Source: CAYUPI01 sp964446585 (GTDB lineage Bacteria > Verrucomicrobiota > Verrucomicrobiia > Limisphaerales > UBA8199). From it: a stretch of 54,801 nucleotides of DNA. Below, in pieces: positions 8,143 through 18,093 of this stretch. The notes under the pieces are model-generated. The model saw only the letters and a program-made list of their open reading frames with translations. It had not been told where the DNA came from and made no database searches. The DNA is taken from the NCBI GenBank assembly GCA_964446585.1, contig CAYUPI010000039.1, forward strand, positions 1-54,801, read 5' to 3'. Position numbers and translations under genes: made by a program. Position 1 is the stretch's first letter. Every line of letters begins with the position of its first letter.

Positions 8143-11100
8143 GTGCGCGCTGTTCTTGTCATAAATTTTTGTTCCAGAGTTGCGGCAGATCGCATCATCT
8201 CTTGCTGTGTGTCGGCGCTCGAGTCAGTGCTGAAACTCGCGATTGTGTCTGGTCTGTTCGTCGCGACCACTGCGTTTGCATCGGTGACGATTACATCTGC
8301 TACCGGCGGGAGCAATCTATCGGCCGACCAAGCGGGCAACGCTGTCTCGCCCGCCTGGACGGCACTGGGGCCCATCGTCGTTACGGAAGGAAACAGAAGG
8401 GATTTCAGCGCCGGTTCGGGATTGACTTTGGTGCTCAACGCGCCGGCGGGCTTCGAATTTAACACAGCGGCGCCGCCGAATATCACGTTCACGTCGGGAC
8501 AGGACATTACTTCTGCCACGCTGACGATGAATAATTCGACTACGATCACGATAACGATTTCTGTCGGAGGCACCAGCGGAACGGATCAGTTAACGATTGG
8601 AAGCGCCAGCGGGCTCCAGGTGCGGCCGACCACCGGCGCTCCTCTAGCGAGTGGCCAAATCTTCCGGCCGCAGTCCGGGGGAGGCACCGCGGTTGTAAAC
8701 GGGATCGTCAGCTCATCCAATGCGGACGGCTCGGGAGGTAGCAATTTCGGGTCATTGTCCGAAGTCGTCGGAGCCGCGGCAAAATTAGCCTTTACGACGC
8801 AGCCAGGCGCGGCAAGGACCGGCGCGCTCTTTGGGACACAACCAGTTGTGAAGTCGCAAGATCAGTTTGGGAACAATTCGGTTATGGGCCTGGCCACGAG
8901 CAACCTCGTCACCGTGGCGCTGACCTCCGGCACCGGCCCGTTGCTCGGCAACACCAGTCTGAACATCGGGACGGGCGTGGGAAACGGCACCGTGACTTAT
9001 ACGAACCTGGAAATTGACGTCGGCGGGACCAACAAACAATTGACGGCCAGTGCCTCGGGATTGAGCGCCGCTTTAAGCATCGTGTTCACTGTGAATAGTC
9101 CGCCCACGATTTCGATCATTCCGAACGTGACTACAAACGAAAACAAGGTCGCCACGAATTTCTTTACTATCAGCGATCTGGAAACGCCTGTCGATTCCCT
9201 GACTCTCAGCGCGAATTCCTCTAACACTAATGTGGTGTCGAACACGAGTATCGTGTTCAGCGGCACGGGAAACAATCGTGTGGTGACTCTGTTCCCTTCG
9301 ACAAATGCGTTCGGATCCAGCACGATTACCATCTCGGTCAGCGACGGCACCTTATCCTCCAGCAATTCGTTCTTGCTCACGGTCAACTCGGTCAATACGC
9401 CGCCAACGCTGAATGCGCTGACCAATCGGACAATTCTTGAGGACGCGGGGCCACAGACTGTCAATCTGAGCGGGATAAGCCCTGGGCCGAGCAACGAGAG
9501 CACCCAAACCGTGTCGATCACCGCTACTTCAAGTAATCCGAGCCTGATCCCCAATCCGACGGTGAACTACACCAATCCGAGCTCGACGGGCACATTGTCG
9601 TTCGCGTCGCTGACGAACCAATTCGGGACGACCGCCATATCCGTGGTGGTAAAGGATAATGGCGGCACGGCCAACGGGGGCATAGATTCCGTAACCAATT
9701 CCTTTACGGTCACAGTGCAGGCGGTAAATGAACCGCCGACTTTGGATCCAATCAATGATGTCGTGGTCAATCCAAACGCAGGGTTGCAGACGATCCTTCT
9801 CACGGGAATCAGCCCTGGGCCGAGCAACGAGAGCACTCAGGTCGTGACGATTACCGCCAGCTCGAGTAATCCAAGCGTCGTATCCAATCTCACTGTTAGC
9901 TACACGAATCCCGGCACCTCCGGCACACTGACTTTTGCTCCCGTGACCAACGCCACCGGCATCGCTACAATTACGGTCACGGCCAAGGATAACGGCGGAA
10001 CTGCCAATGGCGGGCAGGACACCATGAATCGCCAGTTTACTGTGACTGTGACCCCGGTCGCGGACTTGGCAATCAGCCAGGTCGCCATTCCCAATCCGGC
10101 GTTCTCAGGTGGAAATATCACGTTCAAACTGACGGTGACGAATCTCGGCCCAACTGCCGCCAGCGGAATACAGCTGACGAATATCTTGCCGGCAGGGATT
10201 GGCTCGGTTTCAGTTGCTCCAAGTCAGGGCAGTTACACCAACTATGGCAGCATGGTGGTTTGCAATCTGGGCACTCTGACCAATGGCGGCGCGGCCACCG
10301 TTAGCGTCATCGTGGAACCGTTGGCGCTCGGCAGCTACACGAACCTGGCCTCGGTGTCGAGCAGCGTGCCCGATCCGAATCCAGCCAACAATAGTTCGAG
10401 CGCGGTCGATACCGTGGTGCCATCTCAATTCACCATCAGCGGGACGGCACTGGTAAGCGAGAGTTGCACCAATGGCGGCATCGACCCCGCGGAGCGGGTG
10501 ACTGTGAGTTTTGCCGTGCAGAATTCCAGCTCGTTCAGCACGACGAACATGGTCGCGACCCTCAAGGCCACCGGTGGCGTGACGGCGCCGAGCTCTCCGC
10601 AAACATATGGCGTGCTGACAGCCGGAGGGCCGGCAGTTTCGCGCAATTTCAGCTTTACGCCGGTGGGATACTGCGGCGGCACCTTCACGGCGACGCTCCA
10701 ACTCCAGGACGGTCCGGTCAGCCTGGGGGTGGTGACGTATTCCTTCTTTTTTGGAGGACTGGTCAGTCAGCCAACCTCCTTTGCGAACACCAATTTTGTT
10801 TCGATTCCGTCTTCGGGAACAGCAACACCCTACCCTTCGGTCGTGACCGTGTCGGGCTTGGATACGAATCTGGTCGATCTGACGGTGACCCTCAACCGGG
10901 TGACGCACACGCAGCCGGGGGACCTCGAGATTTTGTTGGTCGGGCCCGGCGGACAGAAAACGTGGCTCATGTCAGACTGCGGCGGGACCAACGTCATCAA
11001 TAATGTGACCTTGACGTTCGACGATGCTGCGGCGTCCAACTTACCCGGGCCTCAAGGACAGATCGTTTCCGGGACTTTCAAGCCGACCGATTATCCCCCG

Positions 11101-14100
11101 GATGACGTTTTGGCGGCGCCGGCGCCCGCAGGACCGTACGTAGCCGATTTGTCCGTGTTCAATGGAACGGATCCGAACGGGACCTGGCAGTTATTCGTTT
11201 ACGACGACAGCACGATTTTTTCGGGCAGTATCGGGGGGGGTTGGACGTTGAATGTGGGCACGCTCCAGCCGGCTTGTTGCGTGGACAGAAACTCGATCGA
11301 CGTGGCGCTGACGGATATTTCAGCCGCGCCAAGCCCAGTGGTGGCGGGGCAGAATGTGACTTTCACGATCACGGCAACCAACAGGGGCCCAGCCGCCGCG
11401 ACCGGCACAATGATCACCAATCCTATTCCGGCTAACGCGACGTTTGTGTCCGCCACTTCATCGCAAGGGAGTTGCTCGATTATCGGCGGCGCAGCGGTTT
11501 GCTCGCTTGGAACTCTCACCAATGCGGCCGGCGCCAGCATGAGCGTGACTTTGCAAACGTCACAGCCGGGGACAATCGTGGACAGCGCAACCATTTCCGC
11601 AAACGAACCGGACCGTACGCTGTCGAACAATGTCGCCAGCGGCTCGGTTGTGGTTAGCGTCCCTGCAATCTCGATTGGTGATGCGACTGTGTCGGAGGGC
11701 AATGCAGGCACGACCACGAACGCAGTCTTCATGTTGCGGCTATCCTTGCCCGGTAATCAGACGATTAGCGTAGATTACGCCACTTTTGATATCACGGCAA
11801 CGGCAGGCAGCGACTATCGGGCGACGAATGGCACCGTGGTGTTCAGTCCGGGTCAGACTAACAAGACCATTTCCGTCGTTGTCTTGGGCGACAACCTGAA
11901 CGAGGCAGGGGAGTTCTTTGGCGTCGCGCTAACCAATCCTGTCAATGCCACTCTCAGAGACACTCCGGGGACTGGCACCATCCTCGACGATGATCCGCTG
12001 CCGACGCTCTCGATCAGCGACGCCTCGGTTGGCGAAGGCAACTCAGGGACGACCAATATGCTGTTCACGGTGACGCTTTCGCCCGTCAGTGGGCAGCAGG
12101 TTAGCTTTTATTTCGAAACCGCCGATGGCAGCGCGATCGCCGGGACCGACTACGTAGCAACGAATGGCACTCTGTTTCTGAACGCCGGCCAGACGAACCT
12201 TGTGGTCGCCGTCCCTGTTATCGGAAACACTCTCAACGAATCCAACAAGACTTTCTTCGTCAATCTCAGCGGAATCGTCAATGCGACGTTCGCTCGAAGC
12301 CAGGCCCTAGGGACGATAATTGACGATGATTTTCTTGCGACCGTCGCGCCGGTTGGCGCCACTTTGAGCGCGGAAAATTGCTCGCCGACCAATGGGGTAA
12401 TCGATCCGAACGAAGCCGTCACGGTAAACTTCGCATTGCGCAACGTGAGCCAGGGAACGGCCAGCACGACGAACCTGACCGCCAGCCTGTTGCAGTTGGG
12501 CGGAATTATCTCGCCCGGCGCGGCGCAAGCGTACGGCGCGCTCACTCCGGGCGGAGCTCCTGTGAGTCGGCCGTTTACTTTCACTGCTAACGGAATTTGC
12601 GGCGATACACTCATGGCGGTGTTGCAACTGCAGGACGGGGCCAACAGTCTCGGCATGGTCACTAATTTTCTCCCGATGGGCAGAGCGGGTTTGGTCACCA
12701 ACACCTTCGCCAACTCTACGGCACTGACAATCCCGGATAGCGGCCCTGCCAGCGACTATCCCTCTACTATCAACGTGACGGGTCTGTCCCCAAATGCGAT
12801 TCGGGTGACAGCCACGTTGTCTGGCTTGAACCATACTTACCCGTCTGACCTGGAAATTCTGTTGGTGGGACCAGGCGGCCAAAATGTTCTGCTCATGTCG
12901 GATGCGGGCGACAGCCAGTCCATCAACAATGTCAGCCTCACTTTCGATGACAACTCAGCATCGTACCTGCCAGTCTCGTCTCAAATCTCTTCCGGCACCT
13001 ACAAACCCACGGACTATCCGCCGGATGATCCCTTCCTCTCACCCGCGCCGCCTGGGCCATACGGCACCAATCTTGCCGTCTTCAACGGCACTAACCCGAA
13101 CGGTCCTTGGAACTTGTACGTGTACGACGACTCAGTCGGCGACTCTGGGAGCGTGGCCGGCGGATGGAGTTTGCGAATCGCTTCGCCCGGGCCGGCAACC
13201 TGCTGCGGGGGAAACAGCCTGGCTGATTTGAACCCAGGCCTCACGAGCTCTGTCGCCGCCATCGGTATCGGCAGTAATATCACCTACACTATCAATGTAA
13301 CCAATTTCGGCCCGAATCCCGCGTCAGACGTTACGCTCGTTGACACACTCCCTTCCATAGTCAGCTTCGTTTCCGTTACGAGCAGTATCGGCAGCACGGC
13401 CACCCAGGACGGTTTGGTCACTTGCTATCTCGGCACGATGACCAACGGCGCTCGAGCCAACATCAGTATCGTCGTAAGAACCACGACCGACGGTTCCGCG
13501 ACCAACAGCGTCACGGTCTTCTCACGGGCCGCGGATCCGAACCCAGCCAATAATTCGCTAAACAATGTCACGACGGTGCTGCCGCCGCCACATTTGGCGG
13601 TCAATCCAACCCTGCTGGACTTCGGCCAGGTCGTCGTCGGCCGAAGCACTAACTTCAGTTTCCAGGTGCTCAATACAGGCGGCCTGCCGCTCTACGGCAG
13701 TTTAACCGCTTCTCCACCTTACGCCGTCGTTAGCGGCAGTTCCTATACCGTTCCTGGGTACAGCTCCACAAACGTCATTGTGTCGTTTGCGCCCACGTTT
13801 GTGGGCAACTCCAGCAATGCCGTGGTCTTCACCAGCAATGGCGGCAACTCGACCAACACAGTCATTGGCTATGGATTGCCGGCCGCAGAGCTTGTCGTCT
13901 CGCCATCCGTCCTCAGCTTTGGCTACGTGGCTGTGGGCTCTAATGCCCTCGCCAGTTTTGTCGTCACAAATGCAGGCGCCGGCATTGCGACCAATGTTGC
14001 CGTGTCGCTTGGTCCCGATGGCCCCTTTACCATCATTTCCGCGACCTCGTTTCGGCTAGATGGATTTGGCGCGACCAATGTCGTGCTCCGATTTACTCCG

Positions 14101-17100
14101 ACGGGCGCCGCCAATTTCAGCAATACTGTTGTCTTCCTCAGCGACGCCGGCAACCGCACTAATACCGTTACTGGCCAGGGCGCGTTCGTCCCTGTCGCCG
14201 ATTTTAGCGCCGGCCCGACCTTCGGCGCCTGGCCGATGAGCGTTACCTTCACAAACCTCGCTACCGGAACAATCACTAACCAACTCTGGGATTTCGGTGA
14301 CGGGGCGACCAGCAACACCGCCAGCGCGACTCTCACCCATACCTACTCTACGGCCGCCACCAACTCAGTCAGTCTTACGACGACCGGCCCGGTCGGCACC
14401 AACACTCGCACGCGCGCCAACTACATAGTCGTTGTCAATCCGCCGCGGTTGGTCATCAGCCCAACGAATATCGACTTTGGCGGGATAGGCCTCGGCCGAA
14501 CCAACGTCCAGACCTTCCAGCTGGTGAACGTAGGCGGCCTGGACGCTACCGGCAGTGTCGCGACAACACCACCGTTTTACCTCGGTACGAACGGGTTCAT
14601 CGTTGCCCCCAGCCAAACCAGCCATATTGATGTGGCATTCATCCCGGATAGTCTCGGAAGCTTTAGCAACGCGGTGATCTTCACGGGCAACGGTGGCAAC
14701 TTTACTAATCCGGTAACCGGTACGGGCATCACCCCTGCCCAACTCTCAGTATCGCCGCTCAGCTTCGACTTCGGCGCCGTGGTTGTCGGGTCTAACGTCC
14801 AGGCGACCTTCGTGGCAAGTAACCTGGGCCAGGAGGCTTTGGCGGGTGGGAGCGCCTCAGTGGATGGCGCGCCTTTTTCCATTCTCTCGGGCACGCCCTT
14901 CAATTTGGACGGATTTGGCTCGACCAATATTGTTGTGAACTTTGCTCCCAGTGGCGCTACTGCTTCCAGTGATTTTCTGGTCATTACAACCGGCAATGCG
15001 GGCAACAGCACCAATGCGGTAGGTGGAAGCGGGGCCTATATCCCACTCGCCAGCTTCAGCGCCAACCCGACAAAGGGGTATTGGCCGCTGGCCGTAACCT
15101 TCGCAGACAGTTCTGGCGGGACAATCACGAATCGTGTCTGGGACTTCGGAGATGGTACGACCAGCAACACTACGGCGACGGTCCTGACTCACACTTACAG
15201 CGGGCCGAGCACTAACAACGTCACTCTGACCGTCAGCGGGCCGGTGGGAGTAAGCACCGTGGTGAGCAATGGCTGCGTGGTCGTAACCAATTTGCCTCCC
15301 AAATTGGTGGTCAGTCCCTCCAGTTTGAATTTCGGTTCGGTGGTCTTGGGCCAAAGCCGAACTCAGGTGTTTGCGGCATTTAACTCCGGACAGTTGGCGC
15401 TCACGGGCAGTGTGACCGCGGCGTTGCCCTTCAGCGTTGTGAATCCCGGCGGAGGTGGGTTCAGTTTGGGGTTGAGCCAAACCGGGCTCGTTCAGGTGGC
15501 CTTTACTCCGACACAGGCAGGTAGCTTCAACTCCCAGGCGCTGTTCACCAGCAACGGGGGTAACTCCACAAACACGCTGACCGGCACCGGGCTGGCTCCG
15601 GCGCAACTGGCTGTCTCGCCGCCGAGCCTGAATTTCGGGATTGTGGCGATCGGCACGAACGCCCAGGCCAGCTTTGTCGTCACGAACCTGGGGGACCTCA
15701 CCGCCAGCAACGCGGTTGCCAGTGTTGGCGCCGGGCCATTCAGCATTTTGGGCTCAAGCTCATTCAACGTGCCGGGCCACCGCTCGACCAACATAGTTAT
15801 CCGATTCGCTCCTGGATCTGAGGCCGTCTTTACCAATAACGTGGTCTTCGTGTTCGCCGAAGGAGGCGGTTCGACGAACGGAGTAGCAGGTATCGGCATG
15901 ATTCCTGTTGTGGCCAGTTTTTCCGGCAGTCCCGTTGGCGGGTTGGCGCCCCTGACGGTGACTTTCACAGATAGCTCAACGGGCACAATTACCAATCGGC
16001 TTTGGAACTTTGGGGATGGATCGAGCACGAATACTGCAGCCACGAGCCTTGCACATGTTTATCAAGTAGGTGGAAGCTTCGGGGTCAGTCTAACGGTAAG
16101 TGGGCCGGCGGGCCTGAACACGCAGACGCGCTCCGGCTACATCAACGCCACCAACGTTTCGCCCTCAGCGGACTTCGCTGGCAGTCCTGCGAGCGGCTCG
16201 GCGCCGCTTGGCGTGACCTTCACCGACATTTCGACGGGAACGGTCACGAACAGGTTGTGGGATTTTGGGGACGGCTCGTCCAGCAACACAACATCCGCGC
16301 AAGTGTTGCACGTTTATGCCGGACCAGGCACGTTCCGTGTGAAGTTGACAGTAACCGGCCCGCTCGGCTCCAACTTCAAACAACGCAACAATTATATCAG
16401 CGTCACCAACGCTCCCGCCAAACTGCTCGTCACTCCCTCCAGTCAGAATTTCGGTGGTGTGGCCACGGGAGCAAGCAGCGCACTGCCATTCCAGGTCATA
16501 AACCTTGGCAGCTTTAGCTTAACCGGCGCCGTCACGACGACGCTGCCGTTCAGCATCGCCAGTCCCGGCGGGCCGGGATTTACTCTGGCCGGAGGCCAAA
16601 CTAGCTCGGTACTAGTTGCGTTCAGTCCACCCTCCACCTCGAGCTACAGCGCAAACGTCGTCTTCACCAGTGGTGGCGGCAACAGCACGAACACAGTCGC
16701 AGGTTCGGGCCTGACCCCACCGCGTTTGGTCGTCACCCCTTCCGGCCTTGACTTTGGCCTCACGCCGGTCGGCTCAAGCGCGCAAGCCAGCTTTAGTGCG
16801 ACAAATCTGGGAGCTGCAACTCTTTCCAACTGCACAGCATCGCTTGGCGCCGGACCTTTCAGTATCGTTTCGAGCACTCCGTTTGATCTGCCGGGCTTTG
16901 GTTTTACGAACATCCTGGTTAGCTTCAGTCCCATGAACGTAGGCAGCTTTAGCAACGTCGTGATCTTCAATTCCAGCAACGGCGGAGTCAGCACAAATGT
17001 GCTCACAGGTTCGGGCTCGACCCCTCCGCAATTGAGGGTCGCACCCTCTGGTCTGAACTTCGGCCTCGCGATGGTCGGCGCCAATGTTCAGGGCAGCTTC

Positions 17101-17814
17101 GTCGCGACAAATCTGGGCAGCCTGGCTCTCTCCAACTGCATTGTACCGCTCAGTGGCGGGCCGTTTAGCATTATCTCGCCGACGCCGTTTGATCTGCCGG
17201 GCTTCGGTTCGACAAATGTTGTGTTCAACTTTAGTCCCACAAGCGAGGGCAGTTTTAGCAATGTCGTGATTTTCACCTCCAGCAACGGTGGCGCCAGCAC
17301 GAACGGTCTCAGCGGCGCCGGGGCATCCCTGCCGGTGGCGGATTTCGTTGCCAGTCCAAGCAATGGGTATGCTCCCCTGACGGTCACCTTCAACGACAAC
17401 TCCTCCGGCACGATAACGAATCGTTCTTGGGATTTCGGCGACAGTTCAACGACGAACACCACGGCGACTTCGTTCAATCACATTTTTTCCGCAGCAGCCA
17501 CGAACGCCGTCGTGCTGACGGTGAGCGGGCCGTTGGGCAGCAGCACGATCACTAACTACATTACCAGCATCACCGCAAACCCACTGCTCATTACGAGTAT
17601 TCAGATTGTGGACCCCGACGTCCTCGTCGGTTTTGCCTCAACCGTCGGTCAAACCTACCGGCTCGAATTCGCTGACGACCTGACGCTCTCTGCCTGGCAA
17701 ACTGCGGCCGACAATGTGGCAGGCACCGGCGACGTCGTGTTTGCCACTCACCTGGGCGGGGCCAGCCAACCCTTGCGTTTCTACCGAGTCCGACTGTTGA
17801 CGGGCAGTGATTGA
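8143..17814 (+). CDS. Giant multi-domain secreted surface protein (DUF11, P-domain, Calx-beta, HYDIN-type, PKD)
   Basis: 3223 codons from a GTG at 8143. A later GTG at 8206 would also keep the signal peptide (LKLAIVSGLFVATTAFAS). Approximate order by residue: Ig/cadherin-like segments 213-415; two long repeats starting PPTL, 416-636; DUF11 640-760; a Cys-containing block then a proprotein-convertase P-domain 870-1043; DUF11 1053-1173; two Calx-beta 1175-1396 (each ending in DDD); second Cys block and P-domain 1517-1683; DUF11 1693-1813. After that come nine ASPM/HYDIN choice-of-anchor-D units (SPxxLxFGxVxVG) and five PKD domains (WDFGDG) to about 3143. The last 80 residues (GQTYRLEFADDL...FYRVRL) look like a terminal domain seen in Verrucomicrobia secreted proteins. 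No catalytic domain is visible. Adhesion or matrix role is inference. Ser/Thr/Asn richness is high throughout. Confidence 0.88.
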   Translation: MRAVLVINFCSRVAADRIISCCVSALESVLKLAIVSGLFVATTAFASVTITSATGGSNLSADQAGNAVSPAWTALGPIVVTEGNRRDFSAGSGLTLVLNAPAGFEFNTAAPPNITFTSGQDITSATLTMNNSTTITITISVGGTSGTDQLTIGSASGLQVRPTTGAPLASGQIFRPQSGGGTAVVNGIVSSSNADGSGGSNFGSLSEVVGAAAKLAFTTQPGAARTGALFGTQPVVKSQDQFGNNSVMGLATSNLVTVALTSGTGPLLGNTSLNIGTGVGNGTVTYTNLEIDVGGTNKQLTASASGLSAALSIVFTVNSPPTISIIPNVTTNENKVATNFFTISDLETPVDSLTLSANSSNTNVVSNTSIVFSGTGNNRVVTLFPSTNAFGSSTITISVSDGTLSSSNSFLLTVNSVNTPPTLNALTNRTILEDAGPQTVNLSGISPGPSNESTQTVSITATSSNPSLIPNPTVNYTNPSSTGTLSFASLTNQFGTTAISVVVKDNGGTANGGIDSVTNSFTVTVQAVNEPPTLDPINDVVVNPNAGLQTILLTGISPGPSNESTQVVTITASSSNPSVVSNLTVSYTNPGTSGTLTFAPVTNATGIATITVTAKDNGGTANGGQDTMNRQFTVTVTPVADLAISQVAIPNPAFSGGNITFKLTVTNLGPTAASGIQLTNILPAGIGSVSVAPSQGSYTNYGSMVVCNLGTLTNGGAATVSVIVEPLALGSYTNLASVSSSVPDPNPANNSSSAVDTVVPSQFTISGTALVSESCTNGGIDPAERVTVSFAVQNSSSFSTTNMVATLKATGGVTAPSSPQTYGVLTAGGPAVSRNFSFTPVGYCGGTFTATLQLQDGPVSLGVVTYSFFFGGLVSQPTSFANTNFVSIPSSGTATPYPSVVTVSGLDTNLVDLTVTLNRVTHTQPGDLEILLVGPGGQKTWLMSDCGGTNVINNVTLTFDDAAASNLPGPQGQIVSGTFKPTDYPPDDVLAAPAPAGPYVADLSVFNGTDPNGTWQLFVYDDSTIFSGSIGGGWTLNVGTLQPACCVDRNSIDVALTDISAAPSPVVAGQNVTFTITATNRGPAAATGTMITNPIPANATFVSATSSQGSCSIIGGAAVCSLGTLTNAAGASMSVTLQTSQPGTIVDSATISANEPDRTLSNNVASGSVVVSVPAISIGDATVSEGNAGTTTNAVFMLRLSLPGNQTISVDYATFDITATAGSDYRATNGTVVFSPGQTNKTISVVVLGDNLNEAGEFFGVALTNPVNATLRDTPGTGTILDDDPLPTLSISDASVGEGNSGTTNMLFTVTLSPVSGQQVSFYFETADGSAIAGTDYVATNGTLFLNAGQTNLVVAVPVIGNTLNESNKTFFVNLSGIVNATFARSQALGTIIDDDFLATVAPVGATLSAENCSPTNGVIDPNEAVTVNFALRNVSQGTASTTNLTASLLQLGGIISPGAAQAYGALTPGGAPVSRPFTFTANGICGDTLMAVLQLQDGANSLGMVTNFLPMGRAGLVTNTFANSTALTIPDSGPASDYPSTINVTGLSPNAIRVTATLSGLNHTYPSDLEILLVGPGGQNVLLMSDAGDSQSINNVSLTFDDNSASYLPVSSQISSGTYKPTDYPPDDPFLSPAPPGPYGTNLAVFNGTNPNGPWNLYVYDDSVGDSGSVAGGWSLRIASPGPATCCGGNSLADLNPGLTSSVAAIGIGSNITYTINVTNFGPNPASDVTLVDTLPSIVSFVSVTSSIGSTATQDGLVTCYLGTMTNGARANISIVVRTTTDGSATNSVTVFSRAADPNPANNSLNNVTTVLPPPHLAVNPTLLDFGQVVVGRSTNFSFQVLNTGGLPLYGSLTASPPYAVVSGSSYTVPGYSSTNVIVSFAPTFVGNSSNAVVFTSNGGNSTNTVIGYGLPAAELVVSPSVLSFGYVAVGSNALASFVVTNAGAGIATNVAVSLGPDGPFTIISATSFRLDGFGATNVVLRFTPTGAANFSNTVVFLSDAGNRTNTVTGQGAFVPVADFSAGPTFGAWPMSVTFTNLATGTITNQLWDFGDGATSNTASATLTHTYSTAATNSVSLTTTGPVGTNTRTRANYIVVVNPPRLVISPTNIDFGGIGLGRTNVQTFQLVNVGGLDATGSVATTPPFYLGTNGFIVAPSQTSHIDVAFIPDSLGSFSNAVIFTGNGGNFTNPVTGTGITPAQLSVSPLSFDFGAVVVGSNVQATFVASNLGQEALAGGSASVDGAPFSILSGTPFNLDGFGSTNIVVNFAPSGATASSDFLVITTGNAGNSTNAVGGSGAYIPLASFSANPTKGYWPLAVTFADSSGGTITNRVWDFGDGTTSNTTATVLTHTYSGPSTNNVTLTVSGPVGVSTVVSNGCVVVTNLPPKLVVSPSSLNFGSVVLGQSRTQVFAAFNSGQLALTGSVTAALPFSVVNPGGGGFSLGLSQTGLVQVAFTPTQAGSFNSQALFTSNGGNSTNTLTGTGLAPAQLAVSPPSLNFGIVAIGTNAQASFVVTNLGDLTASNAVASVGAGPFSILGSSSFNVPGHRSTNIVIRFAPGSEAVFTNNVVFVFAEGGGSTNGVAGIGMIPVVASFSGSPVGGLAPLTVTFTDSSTGTITNRLWNFGDGSSTNTAATSLAHVYQVGGSFGVSLTVSGPAGLNTQTRSGYINATNVSPSADFAGSPASGSAPLGVTFTDISTGTVTNRLWDFGDGSSSNTTSAQVLHVYAGPGTFRVKLTVTGPLGSNFKQRNNYISVTNAPAKLLVTPSSQNFGGVATGASSALPFQVINLGSFSLTGAVTTTLPFSIASPGGPGFTLAGGQTSSVLVAFSPPSTSSYSANVVFTSGGGNSTNTVAGSGLTPPRLVVTPSGLDFGLTPVGSSAQASFSATNLGAATLSNCTASLGAGPFSIVSSTPFDLPGFGFTNILVSFSPMNVGSFSNVVIFNSSNGGVSTNVLTGSGSTPPQLRVAPSGLNFGLAMVGANVQGSFVATNLGSLALSNCIVPLSGGPFSIISPTPFDLPGFGSTNVVFNFSPTSEGSFSNVVIFTSSNGGASTNGLSGAGASLPVADFVASPSNGYAPLTVTFNDNSSGTITNRSWDFGDSSTTNTTATSFNHIFSAAATNAVVLTVSGPLGSSTITNYITSITANPLLITSIQIVDPDVLVGFASTVGQTYRLEFADDLTLSAWQTAADNVAGTGDVVFATHLGGASQPLRFYRVRLLTGSD

Positions 17815-17818
17815 GGAC

Positions 17819-17909
17819 TGGCGGAGAGAGGGAGATTCGAACTCCCGGTGGGGTATAAGCCCACTCACGCTTTCCAGGCGTGCGCTTTAAACCACTCAGC
17901 CATCTCTCC
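17819..17909 (-). tRNA. tRNA-Ser (GGA)
   Basis: The minus strand folds as a class II tRNA: GGAGAGA acceptor arm pairing with TCTCTCC, discriminator G, encoded CCA (17819-17821). The anticodon loop is CTGGAAA with anticodon GGA, there is a long variable arm (GTGGGGTATAAG region), and the T loop is TTCGAAT. Its 3' CCA end lies only 4 bp from the stop codon of the convergent giant surface gene. Confidence 0.95.
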
Positions 17910-18093
17910 GCTGTTCCATGTTAATCTGACGATGGCACACGAGCCTCGCAATATTTTTCCGTCTGCAAAAGCGAAACGCGGTCGGCGGGGGGTTCTAGGG
18001 CTAGATCACGAAAAATTCAAATTATGAACAAGCGGCGGCGCGCAACACTAGGCCCCACTAACGCCTCGTGGCCCGCACGCGGCAGGCCCAAGG

